DNA from: Daldinia sp. FL1419
Taxonomy: Eukaryota > Ascomycota > Sordariomycetes > Xylariales > Hypoxylaceae
Reading direction: 5' to 3'
DNA: 64,000 nucleotides
Assembly: GCA_025201765.1 (NCBI GenBank)
Contig: MU623405.1
Location: 124,001-188,000 of the forward strand
The notes beneath the pieces were generated by a model. That model was not told the origin of the DNA and made no database searches. It saw only the letters and a list, made by a program, of their open reading frames with translations. The position numbers and the translations under genes are program-made. Each line of letters begins with the position of its first letter. Within the stretch, counting starts at the first letter, position 1. Shown here one piece after another: positions 19,419 through 29,745 of this stretch.

Positions 19419-20672
19419 ATGTCGAAGCGGCAACTGGGCCAGCTCGTATTGCGACCACAACTTGGAAGAGCTAGCCGCACTCCTCGACGAACCTTTACAA
19501 CTACTTCAGATAAGACTTGCAAGTCTCGTTGGGCCAATATAATTGCAATTGCTACTATTTCGCTATCTGGTTTAACTTATACAATGGTACTTGGCCCAAC
19601 CGAATCCTCTCGTAGCTCTGGATCATCCCAATTAACCACAGCATACACTTTATAGGCAACCCAAAAACCAGTCAAATTCGATGCTCGCACGCTCGCCGAA
19701 CTCGACGAACGAACGAAACGTGAAAAGGGCATAGACGAGAACTCGCCGATGCGTTTGCGCATGGAGAAGTTCATTCGTGAACAACAGAAGGAGATCGTCT
19801 TCGAGCTCGAGAAGATAGACGGCAAGAGCTTCCGTGAGGACACTTGGACTAGAGAGAAGGGAGGTGGTGGTGTTTCTTGTGTTCTGCAAGAAGGCAACGT
19901 ATTCGAGAAAGCTGGTGTGAATATCAGTGTCGTTTATGGAACGTTGCCGAAACCGGCCATCTCGAAGATGAGGGTCCACCATAAGAATATCGCAGAGGAA
20001 GACGAGGTCGATTTTTACGCCCTCGGCTTAAGTATGGTGCTACACCCCCACAACCCAATGGCTCCAACTGTGCACTTGAACTACCGGTACTTCGAGACGA
20101 TGCGGCCGGACGGAACTCCACAGGCTTGGTGGTTCGGCGGCGGGAGTGACCTAACACCAAGCTACCTGTTTGACGAAGATGCGGTGCACTTCCACAAGAC
20201 ATTAAAAGATGCTTGCGACAAGCACAACAAGGACTATTATCCCAAATTCAAGAAATGGTGCGACGACTACTTCTCCAACACACACCGCGGTGAATCTAGG
20301 GGAGTAGGTGGGATCTTCTTTGATGACTTAGACGAGACCGTGGCCGATGCCGATAACACATTTGCATTTATCCAAGACTGCCTTAAGAGCTTCCTACCTT
20401 CCTACTTGCCGATTATCCAAAGGAGAAAAGATATGCCCTTCACTGAAAAGGAGAAGGAATGGCAACAGGTACGAAGAGGCAGGTACGTCGAATTCAACCT
20501 GGTCCACGATCGTGGCACAGCTTTCGGGTTGAACGTCCCCGGATCGAGGGTTGAAAGCATCCTGATGAGTTTGCCTTTAACGGCATCTTGGCGTTATATG
20601 TACGAACCGGAACCAAGGAGTCGGGAACAGAGACTGATCGAAGTTCTCAAGAGCCCCAAAGAATGGGTATGA
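19419..20672 (+). CDS. HEM13: Coproporphyrinogen III oxidase, oxygen-dependent
   Basis: Exons 19419-19586 and 19656-20672, 394 aa. The 69-nt intron (GTACTT...TATAG) removes an in-frame TAG at 19653; its donor is weak, and a GTAGCT at 19612 is an alternative. The enzyme oxidatively decarboxylates coproporphyrinogen III to protoporphyrinogen IX in heme synthesis. The N-terminus is basic and Ser/Thr/Arg-rich ([14 protein letters not shown]) with a hydrophobic segment, as expected for a mitochondrial presequence with anchor. Family signatures are complete: [96 protein letters not shown] and [13 protein letters not shown]. Length and conservation indicate a functional single-copy core gene. Confidence 0.95.
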
Positions 20673-21831
20673 TGATGCTTGTTCATTTGAAGAAACTAGG
20701 CGCTATGTATTATACGGGAAAGGCGCAATGAAGAAGCATGATGGGAAGATTACGAAGAAATGTGGTGTATATAAAAAGAGAAGCCTGTTATATAGAGGAT
20801 ATGGATATATAAAAATTCATGATTGTATGTATTCATTAAAATCGGTTCTGTATTCGAGTTCGACGGACTTTTGACGATTCTTAACATGTAATTGAAAGAT
20901 AACGAATTGACAATATAACCGTAAAAATATAACGTTTTACTTAATTCGACAGTGTATATTTCATTTTCGTCTCATCTTACGACTTCCACTATCTAGTGTA
21001 GGTTAACTACCTACCTATGTAGCGGTTTCCAAATCTAGGATTAGGTACTCGGAATGGGTCTAAGTGGTGCCGTAGTAGACCCGAGGGGACGGAAACCTTT
21101 TTTGATGGCGTTGGGCAGTTGAAATACCCCGAACGCACGTGCCAAATATTTATGAGCCCTGCCGCTGCCCTGCAAGTTGCTAACGGTTAGGCTAGAAGGT
21201 ACCTAAGGTTCAAGTTGTGAGGTGGAATAATATCGGTGGGGGGCTATGACAAACGCGGCAGGACAAGATTGGGGAATGACCTGCAAAGGACCTGCCGTCT
21301 AACCTGCCGTTACCTGCCATGTAAGGTGGTGTCATTAATAAAAATAAAAATAAATAAATCCAAAGGACTTTAAACTTCGACCTGGAAATTCTGTTAAAAA
21401 AAAACAAGCTTAACTCCTTCATAACCAATAATGACATGAAAATTATATACAACGTTTTCTTTCTTCAATTTGACCCCTCAACTCAATTATTTTGGAATTA
21501 CGTTCATTTGCAAAACTTCTTACGTCGTCGTGATTGTTTTTTTAGTGGGTGAATGTATATATACAACACGATAACTGCCTTATAAGTTCAAAGGGCCCGT
21601 GCCGATCCTCGAAATCGACATCGTGAAGATCCATTTTTCCCACCTATGCGACAACAATTCGAGCAAACAAAACTATCTTCCCAACGCTCCAACGTTACGA
21701 GAGCTGTCGCGTAATACAACTTCCCTTGCTGAAGCACTGCATTTGTTTCCAGGATCCTACTTACCTTTCCCGTCCGAGTCATGTTCGGGTTTGACCTGCA
21801 AGATCTAACTTATTAGATCCAACCCGTCGGA
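20673..21831. other. Intergenic; 3' end of HEM13 and promoter of next gene
   Basis: Contains AT-rich sequence (20780-20950), a CTACCTACCTATG tract near 21008, three ACCTGCCGT/ACCTGCCAT-type repeats at 21280-21320 and an AATAAAAATAAAAATAAAT run at 21336-21356. No gene seen. Confidence 0.5.
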
Positions 21832-24800
21832 ATGCTTTCACATCTTCGCTTCCATAGACGGGGCCCGTCCAATCCTTCGTCTCCTGTACCCGAAACGAGT
21901 CCTTGGGATACTGCTTCCCTTCAACCAGCCCAGCTAATCCCCGACGATGGCGTACCGGCTCCCGAGATTCGTCCACGATCCGCCACCTCCGTTCCCTTTG
22001 CTCATGGACATGGTCAGCCTTCGTCGCAGCCAGCGCCACCTCAGTCCCAACAGCAGCCCTTGCAGCATAGCCAGCCGCCGATCTTGCCACCCGTCGCTGG
22101 CATTTCTTCAACCGAGTCAGACCTAACAATTGATCCAGAAAAATACGAGCATAAGCCGCGTGAAGAGCCGAAGCCTTTACCGCGGTCGTCTTATAATGGT
22201 GATAGCGGGTTTATTGGTGGATTAGCTTTGCAAAATTATCGTCGGGAACAAGCAGCGCTTAAACCAGGCTCGTTAGATAGGAATACGAGCCACGCGACGG
22301 ATTCTCCGTCGTTCAGCACCTTTACCAGTATAGCCAATTTCTCGAATCGCCCTGCACCACCGGCGAAGCCTGCCAAAGCTGCTTCTTCCTTCGTCCCTTC
22401 CTCATCTCTTCAGAATGCAAATACAACAGGTAAACGGCCACCAGGAGCTAGAATGGTATCAGATTCACAGACTTCCCACGGCCATGGCCAAGACGCCCCA
22501 AGAGGGAAGAAGAGCTTGCCTTTTCTGAAAAATCCCATGTCGACGTTGCTTCTGCGAAGAAAAACTAGCCAGAATGCACCGGATCTCGCATTGCCATTAC
22601 GCGGTCAGGACGAGGAGCCTTCATACGATCCTCGAATCAGAGGCACAAGAGTTCATGATTTTAGTGCCCCACGACCGAGGAAAGTCGTGCCGAATAATGA
22701 ACCAGTTAATCCGGGAGTGGAACGACCTCGCCAGGATGTTGTCTCACCTCCCGTCGAGTATAACTTACCTGTTAAGGGAGCGCCCCCGGTTCCCCCCAAG
22801 AATGACAGTTCTCTGTCCGCTCGATCGTCCTCTACAAAATCTCGGACTATATCAACTATATCGGTAGATACTACACTTAAACATCAGAGCCAGGCCTCAA
22901 CGCATAGTCGCTCCAATGTTGGATCCAAGAGCGGACGAAGTAGTCAAAGAAGAACAAATTCGATTCCTCCGTCATTAATGTCGTTATCTCGCAATGCATC
23001 GGAAGTTTCTAGTCGAGACGTCCTCTCGTCGATACCAAGGCATATGAAAAGTACTTCCTCGCGGTTCAGTTTTGATATGATCGGTGCCGCAAAGCAAGAG
23101 AAGTTGCTAGAGGAACGGCACCGCCAACGACAGCAAGATAAAAGAACTGATGAACCCCTCGAACAGACGGATCCTCGTTTCGACGATTTTGATGAAGACG
23201 CGTTTGACTATGATGCGATGGATTATGACGATGGCCTCGAGGAACGCATACCAGGTGTTAATGCCGACTTGGACGAAGAAGAGTTTGATGGAGTAAATGA
23301 CCCAGATAATGACCAGGAAAATTTTGCGGGCTTTGTCTTCCAGAGATCTAATCCTGCGTCAGAGTTGACGAGCCCCCATGGCACGGGAATATCGCCCACG
23401 CCCGGGAGCGCAAACGGCAATGCCGTCGGCTATGCAACAAATCAAGAGATGTTAGATATTCCACAACCTTTGGATGATTTTACAAACGATCCAGACGAAA
23501 CCCCTGTGAGGCAAATATCAGAACAAAACACTCCCACAGGACTAGGCATCCAAGGACTCGAGACTGTCAACGAGATGTCTGAACGGTTATCAATTCAAAA
23601 GCAACAACAGGAAGGAACAAAGCGACAGCTTTCTAAAGACGATGAGCTTTATTTTGATGACGGGTTAATCCATGACTTCGACGGGGAAGGGGACGGTTCG
23701 ACTTTTGACGAGTCAATATTCGATCTCGACGATACAGATCGATATGGCCGGCCAATTCCGGGACTATTCGCCAATGCACTTTCGCAGAGGAAAGCCGCCG
23801 AGGAGGCAAAGAAGCGAGAATCTGACATGACCTCTGGACTGTCGGCGCAGTCTGATTACTCGCAGTCGACAGCTCATACTTCGCCCAGTGCTGACCTCCA
23901 GTCTAAACCAGCCAAACCCGAACCGGGACCAGAACCCAGCGTAGAAACACAGCCAATCGTGGAGGAACGTAAGTCATCAGCTTTCGGCCTAGACGCTACG
24001 GAGCAGGACCAGATTGCAGCTTACCAAGCGGCGTTAGCGGCAGCAGCTCACCAAGCTGCGGCGTCCGGCAAATTTCGAAGGGATTCGTCTCCTCCGCTAC
24101 CTACCGAGCTAACAGTCACATCTCCTACGACGTCCGCATCCTCTCATGCTGAGAACCTTGATGATTACGAATTTGATAATGGATTATCTGCAGGATTAGA
24201 TGACTATGAACTTGATGATGATGATATTATTGCAGAAGCAAACGCGAGTGCTCTTGCTAACGACTCGGACGGTTGGTATGGACAGGAGTTTGGGTTTTAC
24301 TCTGCACCAGCGCAGCTACACAATAACCATCATAATGCCAATGCGCTTAGCGAAAAGAACCTATATCAGTATTCACACGGGGGCTACTTCGGCCCTAGCG
24401 GTATTAATCGAAGCACCTCAGGCCGCATCGTCTCACGTGAGCCAAATTTGACACCCATCACAGAACGTTCTGAGTACTCAAATCGAAATTCAATTATGAG
24501 TTTGGGCGTGCCTCAAAGCGCAAATCCTAATGGGCCCCTGCAAAGCCCTGGCTTGGCTCAGCTCGCAATGATGGCAGATGATGATAATATGTCACTATCA
24601 GCTCTGCTTCGTCTGCGCTCTAAAGCATGGGGTGGTTCGCAAGCATCACTTGTCAGTTCGCGTGAGGGTTCACCTAACGATAGGAACGGCGCTACTAGTC
24701 CATGGGGTCAGGATCATGGCATCGCATCCTCGCACGGGCGCAAGAATTCTGCTTTTTCTATCTTCAGTCAGGACTCGGCCGGGGCAGGTAGTGGCTCGGG

Positions 24801-25251
24801 TAGTCCTACGTTAACTATGTCTATACCCGGTATACCTAATAATTCCATTCCACCCCTTGCCGTGCCTCCCAATTCAAACCCCACAGTCGCGACATCTCCT
24901 AGCCTACCGATATTCTCTCCATTACAACCCTCGTCAGTCTGCCCACCTGTTTTTGAGGATGAAGAGTCGAGCCCGCTTGGCGAAAGAAGAACCGATATCG
25001 TGAGCCCGAGTTTGTCCGCATCGAGTACAATGACGAGACCGCTCAGTGAGAGTATGAGCCCAACGATTGGTTTGCCTTCCCAGAAACGGCCAGGCATGGG
25101 TCACAGGCATAGAGGAAGCGCAGATAGTATTTCATATACGAAGGAAGAAGATAGTGGGGAAACAAGATGGATTATGGAACGACGTCGCACCGCAGAGTCG
25201 GGCGAGATAGAAATCCTCGGTCGGCAAGTGGTCGATAGAGGTAGAATCTAG
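21832..25251 (+). CDS. Large intrinsically disordered protein, family not recognised
   Basis: Intronless 1139-aa frame starting MLSHLRFHRRGPSNPSSPVP. Almost all of it is low-complexity and Ser/Pro/Gln/Asp-rich, with no catalytic domain that I recognise. Visible parts: a proline/glutamine-rich N-terminus; a basic Ser-rich region with phosphorylation-like KSRTISTISVD and SSQRRTNS; a short charged coiled segment (KQEKLLEERHRQRQQDKRTD, ~residue 423-442); acidic repeats such as DEDAFDYDAMDYDD, LDDYELDDDDIIAEA and DELYFDDGLIHDFDGEGDG; an AAYQAALAAAAHQAA alanine helix; and a basic end with RHRGSADSISYTKEEDSG and TRWIMERRRTAESGEIEILG. The last segment (about residues 1085-1139) looks best folded. A scaffold or regulatory role is possible but not shown. 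Confidence 0.82.
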   Translation: MLSHLRFHRRGPSNPSSPVPETSPWDTASLQPAQLIPDDGVPAPEIRPRSATSVPFAHGHGQPSSQPAPPQSQQQPLQHSQPPILPPVAGISSTESDLTIDPEKYEHKPREEPKPLPRSSYNGDSGFIGGLALQNYRREQAALKPGSLDRNTSHATDSPSFSTFTSIANFSNRPAPPAKPAKAASSFVPSSSLQNANTTGKRPPGARMVSDSQTSHGHGQDAPRGKKSLPFLKNPMSTLLLRRKTSQNAPDLALPLRGQDEEPSYDPRIRGTRVHDFSAPRPRKVVPNNEPVNPGVERPRQDVVSPPVEYNLPVKGAPPVPPKNDSSLSARSSSTKSRTISTISVDTTLKHQSQASTHSRSNVGSKSGRSSQRRTNSIPPSLMSLSRNASEVSSRDVLSSIPRHMKSTSSRFSFDMIGAAKQEKLLEERHRQRQQDKRTDEPLEQTDPRFDDFDEDAFDYDAMDYDDGLEERIPGVNADLDEEEFDGVNDPDNDQENFAGFVFQRSNPASELTSPHGTGISPTPGSANGNAVGYATNQEMLDIPQPLDDFTNDPDETPVRQISEQNTPTGLGIQGLETVNEMSERLSIQKQQQEGTKRQLSKDDELYFDDGLIHDFDGEGDGSTFDESIFDLDDTDRYGRPIPGLFANALSQRKAAEEAKKRESDMTSGLSAQSDYSQSTAHTSPSADLQSKPAKPEPGPEPSVETQPIVEERKSSAFGLDATEQDQIAAYQAALAAAAHQAAASGKFRRDSSPPLPTELTVTSPTTSASSHAENLDDYEFDNGLSAGLDDYELDDDDIIAEANASALANDSDGWYGQEFGFYSAPAQLHNNHHNANALSEKNLYQYSHGGYFGPSGINRSTSGRIVSREPNLTPITERSEYSNRNSIMSLGVPQSANPNGPLQSPGLAQLAMMADDDNMSLSALLRLRSKAWGGSQASLVSSREGSPNDRNGATSPWGQDHGIASSHGRKNSAFSIFSQDSAGAGSGSGSPTLTMSIPGIPNNSIPPLAVPPNSNPTVATSPSLPIFSPLQPSSVCPPVFEDEESSPLGERRTDIVSPSLSASSTMTRPLSESMSPTIGLPSQKRPGMGHRHRGSADSISYTKEEDSGETRWIMERRRTAESGEIEILGRQVVDRGRI

Positions 25252-26329
25252 CAGGTTTGGGGATTACGAACCTGGGATACGACGGTTGTTTCTGATGACT
25301 TGCAGCTAGGGTGTAACAAGGCCCGCGCAAATGTCAAGTGGGCGATGTATGAAACATGCCTTCTTGCTTATTATATATTACGCCTCTGGTTTATGGCATG
25401 ATGGCCTTTAAGAAGTCGAGGCTTAGAGTAATAGATACCTACCTCATAAGGGTTTACTGGCGTATAAAAAGTACAGGGTCATTGGGCTTTCTTGGGTTGG
25501 ATGGGATGGAGGCTATCGAACATGGGCTGGCCTTAACCGCGTACATCTACGCAGACCTTTGTATAAGTATAATGACGCCTTTGGCTTAGGTTAGGGGTTT
25601 AATTAATACCTCTTTTAATCGTTCGAAGAATATCAGATTACCTATTTCCCGGGTTAGACCGCCATGTGCGTAATCAGGGCCAAGACAAGATAGATATTGG
25701 AATCTTCAAGCTCAGCATATGAGTGAAAGTTGTCAGTTAAAAAGGGGTATCAACATCTAATATCTCGGTGGCAACGCTCTAACCGTAGGTTAAGGTATTT
25801 GAACTACGCCGCTTGCCTTGGCAGATAATATGTACAAAGGTACAAGAAGTCTAGGTACATACCTAACGGTTAGGTACCTAAGTAAGAATCCAATACGACT
25901 GACGTCAGTTCAGCTGAAAAAAAACAAGACGACACCGGATCTTCCATGTGGAGTTGTTTACATACCTAGGTACCTAGGTAGGTTAGGTAATCTAGACTTT
26001 TACAGCCTGGACGCGTCTATCATATTCACGCTTGCTAGATCTGTAAATAAACTTGGAAGTTGATATAAGCTATATTAGTTGGATCCTTTTTTGGAGATGT
26101 CGAATTCGAATTCGCTGAGATGTTCAAAGCCATAAGCGTAACCTGTGGAGCTTCATATCTTATTACATCATCGTCTTTTCTAAACATGAATTATTTAACC
26201 TGGATATCAGCTTACTTTAGGTACCTAGCCTACCTAGGTATTTAAATAATTTCAGCTCTTCAGGGATTCTTTCAAATTAATCCAATCCATGTCATCCGAC
26301 AATAAGCCGTCTCACAGTCGATACTCACG
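25252..26329. other. Intergenic with GTACCTAGGTAGG tracts
   Basis: Tracts at 25845-25885, 25960-25990 and 26218-26242 (CTAGGTACCTAGGTAGGTTAGG and similar). Several open frames without domains. The last part is the promoter of the PAF-AH-like gene. Confidence 0.5.
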
Positions 26330-27883
26330 ATGAAGCCATTCCCAGAAGCTAAGAGCAATGCTCCTCGGAGGAGATCAAGGTTCCCTTCTATTCTTCGATC
26401 TAGATTTTCATGGCGGTTAATAGCCGTGATAATTCTTGCTTCTTGCTATCTATTCTCACTTCCTCCGTTTCCTAAACCCTTGCCTGAGTACAGCGGTCCG
26501 TATGCCGTTGGCGCAGTCGACGTCGAGATACCCTTAGCTTCACCGCGCATTATCGATCCGGCGCGATTCAAGGAAACGAAAGAGAATGCGTTCGAGTTGG
26601 ATACCGTGCTGTTCACGCTGTATTATCCAGCAGTACATTACGCCACCAGCCATAAGCCAAAGCACCACTGGATTCCGAAACCAATCTCTGTGACCGCCGA
26701 GGGTTATGCTAAATTCGCACATATCAACAATTTCATCATGAAAAAGGTTATGACAGGGGCGCTCAAGGCTCTTGTTGGTCATATCCAAATCCCAGCGCAG
26801 GTCGACGTTCCGCTGGCCGATCTTGCATCTACGGCGACGTCCATACCAGAGACCCGGAACGACAACACGGAGATCGAGAAGGTAATACAAATCGAAAAAG
26901 GCGGACATCCGGTTGTCGTGTTTTCGCACGGCATGGCGAGTAGTCGCACCGATTATACGCACTACGCCGGCGAACTCGCGTCGCGAGGATACGTCGTGGC
27001 GCTACTCGAGCACAGAGACGGTTCTTGTCCCGGATCCGTTGTCATGCAGAGCGGGAAACCAGACCGCGTGAAACTCACCTTCGACACACCTGAGGTGGAA
27101 ACTGTTAGAGGTAGGGAGTTGACAGTCGATGAATTTAAGCGCGCGCAGCTCGACTTCCGGGAGGCGGAGATCGAGGAGACCGTGCGCGTTTTAAAGCTCA
27201 TAAACGAGGGACAGGGGAAAGAGGTGTTCAAAGCAAATATGCGGGACGAAGGAGTCGATTTCGTGAATTGGAAAGGCCGCCTAAACACGGACGAGATGAT
27301 TGTCGCAGGACACAGCTATGGCGCAACGGGCGCCATGCAAGCTTTAAGAGGCGGTCCTAGCGCAAAGCGACCGTTCAGAGGCGCCATCATTCTGGATCCT
27401 GGCAAGCAGAGCGGGCAGTTGAATGACGACGTTCGGGTTCCCGTGCTCGTTATCCACAGCAATTCGTGGAGTAGCAAGTATAGCGTGTTTTACGGACGTG
27501 CGCACTTCGACACAGTACGGGACATCGTCGAGAATAATCTGCTGCGGGAAATGCCGTCGTGGTTCGCAACGTCGCTGGGAACCTCGCATCCGTCGGTTAC
27601 GGACGCGCCGCTGCTAGAGCCGTTGTTGCTAAGTTGGACAACAGGTGCGCCAATCGACGTGTACGAGGGGTTAAGGCAGTACGCGCACGTATCCGAGGAT
27701 TTCTTGTGGTTTTTGTCTACGGGTGAAAAGCGCGGCCTGCTGAGGGAGAAGCCTGAGTTTCCGCAGTACGACGAGGGGAAGGGATTCGGGGTATGGAAGC
27801 CGGCGCAGGGGGAGAACGAGAAGACGGGCGGTCCTTGGTATGACTGGCGTAGATATTGGCAGGTTCACGTCTCACCAAACTAG
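26330..27883 (+). CDS. Platelet-activating-factor acetylhydrolase-like serine hydrolase
   Basis: Intronless, 517 aa. A basic N-terminus (RRRSRFPSILRSRFSWR) precedes one hydrophobic segment (LIAVIILASCYLFSL), suggesting a type II membrane anchor. The alpha/beta-hydrolase of the PAF-AH type II family follows: YAVGAVDVEIPL, LFTLYYPA, the oxyanion-region VVVFSHGMASSRTDY, YVVALLEHRDGS, the nucleophile elbow GHSYG with Ser329, probable Asp356 in IILDPGK, and probable His420 in GTSHPSVTD. This order and spacing match plasma PAF-AH and fungal homologues, which remove short or oxidised acyl groups from the sn-2 position of phospholipids. The true substrate here is unknown. All three triad residues are present, so it should be active. 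Confidence 0.9.
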   Translation: MKPFPEAKSNAPRRRSRFPSILRSRFSWRLIAVIILASCYLFSLPPFPKPLPEYSGPYAVGAVDVEIPLASPRIIDPARFKETKENAFELDTVLFTLYYPAVHYATSHKPKHHWIPKPISVTAEGYAKFAHINNFIMKKVMTGALKALVGHIQIPAQVDVPLADLASTATSIPETRNDNTEIEKVIQIEKGGHPVVVFSHGMASSRTDYTHYAGELASRGYVVALLEHRDGSCPGSVVMQSGKPDRVKLTFDTPEVETVRGRELTVDEFKRAQLDFREAEIEETVRVLKLINEGQGKEVFKANMRDEGVDFVNWKGRLNTDEMIVAGHSYGATGAMQALRGGPSAKRPFRGAIILDPGKQSGQLNDDVRVPVLVIHSNSWSSKYSVFYGRAHFDTVRDIVENNLLREMPSWFATSLGTSHPSVTDAPLLEPLLLSWTTGAPIDVYEGLRQYAHVSEDFLWFLSTGEKRGLLREKPEFPQYDEGKGFGVWKPAQGENEKTGGPWYDWRRYWQVHVSPN

Positions 27884-28593
27884 ATGTTAAATATGTTGTT
27901 AAGTATGGTGTTAAATATGGTGGACTGAAAGAAAGGGGTTGGATGACGATGCTTGTGTCGCTATATGTAATATATTACAAATAAAAATAAGGGTTATAAA
28001 TATCATAAATCTACCTACGTAACTCTCGTAGTAGTCGAAGGACTTCGTAGGATATTCCCATCGGCGATTCTTTTTAATTCGATACCATAATGTCCCCCGT
28101 ATGGCTCTTCTACGTAGCACCCGACATAGTTGGGGAACTCCCATCATGTTTTACAACTCTCCGCCCCGACGTTGCAATTCCCCTAGACCCCACGGGCGCC
28201 ATGACCACACCCATAAGTAACATTTGTACTGGTGATAGGCCACAGATCTTGGGGATATCGAGACCTACAGGTACGGTGACGCTGTGGCTGAGGTAGGCCA
28301 ATCGGAATACGTCGAGAAGCGCCTCTGTTTATACTATTAATACACGTATTAATTAAGGATTCCCTCTCTGCCGAGTGGTCTTTACTGACAGTCTACACAG
28401 TTTTCCCACCCGCCAGTTTGGTCCAAGACAAGCCCCCAACTGGAACAGACTAAATAATGTCAGATTAAAGGGGGGTAAATCAAATATTGCTCTTCATCTC
28501 GGAGACAATCCCTCTCAGCGTCGCATATGTCTAAGCACATAGCAGATCAATCACCACATACCAAGGATAATCTAATATTTAATCTAACCAACG
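27884..28593. other. Intergenic
   Basis: Just after the stop there are three imperfect TGTTAA-type repeats (ATGTTAAATATGTTGTTAAGTATGGTGTTAAATATGG region, 27884-27920). Two overlapping short open frames at 28090-28301 on opposite strands have no domain. No gene supported. Confidence 0.45.
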
Positions 28594-29555
28594 ATGCCGA
28601 ATCTCGGACCTTTGACGACGACGTTCACTCCGGCGTCCGGGTGTAATTCCGTTCTTTCGGGGATCGTCTACACCCAGACTCTACAGGATGGCAATACTAG
28701 CACCCATAAGTACCATAGCCTCGGACCTAGCGCCACGTCTGAATGCTACCCTCCGGGCTTCGAGCCTGTATCCGGTTTTTATTCTCCGGGGATTTGTCCG
28801 TCTGGTTGGTATTCCGCGTGTGGAACGCTTGACGCGATCGCGACGCTTACTGAGACCAGAGCGACTTGCTGTCCGCTGTATGTACATTAACGCCTTACTG
28901 GTTGATTAGAGGGATAATTGTTTTCTAATGAGATATTACCTTTGCTAGCGGATATGTATGCATACAAAAGCCAGATCCAACAGAGACCTGGTCAACCTTA
29001 TCCTGCTCGTCATCCGCCATTTCATCCGTTTCCGTCACGGTTCCGGACGTATCCAATCAATTCAGTAAGGTAACAGTACTCAGTGGAATCATCATACACG
29101 CCGCAGCAATCCAAGTACGATGGCAGAGGAGTGATTTTATAGCATCTCGCACAGACGCGCCGACTTCATCAGCAACTTTATTACCATCTTTACCGAACGG
29201 AAGCTGGACAGGAAATCAGGACGCAGATTCCCAACCCCAGGCAGGACTCTCGTTAGGCGCGAAGATAGGCATTGGTGTAGGCGTAGGTTTGGGAGGGCTA
29301 CTTCTGCTTTCGTTTGGAATTGGGTTCTGCCTATGGAAAATAAACCACCCAGAGGAAAAGGATCAACAAGGCAGCGTGGGTGTTCGCCATTCACCAAATA
29401 TCGCGGGTAGGAAGACACCGGCGGAGACGTGGGAGCAGTACCAGCAGGAAATGCAGACTGTGAGTAATACACATCAAATGGAGACGGATGATAATCGACA
29501 TGAGATCACGGGGGTTTCGGGCCCGGTTGAGCTGCCGCATGAGCGCTGGAGGTGA
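28594..29555 (+). CDS. Single-pass membrane glycoprotein with Cys-rich ectodomain
   Basis: Exons 28594-28877 and 28949-29555, 296 aa; 71-nt intron (GTATGT...GCTAG) in phase 2. The N-terminus MPNLGPLTTTFTPASGCNSVL lacks a classic signal peptide. It belongs to a common fungal layout: LTTTFTPxxxC, then CYPPGFEP, GFYSPGICPSGWYSAC and TRATCCPLGYVC, then a Ser/Thr-rich stretch and one transmembrane helix (IGIGVGVGLGGLLLLSFGIGF), then a hydrophilic cytosolic tail of ~75 residues. Splicing creates CCP-L-GYVC, a motif of that family, which supports the model. The TM helix would act as reverse signal anchor or be preceded by unconventional targeting. The function of these proteins is not known to me; a wall-sensor-like role is speculation. 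Confidence 0.8.
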
Positions 29556-29745
29556 CTTGGTATGGACACTATAGAGATATTTGGGCATTGGATGTATGAT
29601 TCCAAGCTGATGTCCTGATTTCTCTGATGTTATTTTATAGCAAGCAGCAATGAAATAAAAACTATTGAAGCCAGTATGGGTTACTTTATGATATTACGAT
29701 TCGGGGTCTCCTATTCTATTTGTTTCATCTAGCAGTGGGTGCTAA

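Noticed and set aside
28090..28301. Overlapping small frames on both strands
   Set aside because: No domain or signal on either strand; likely chance.
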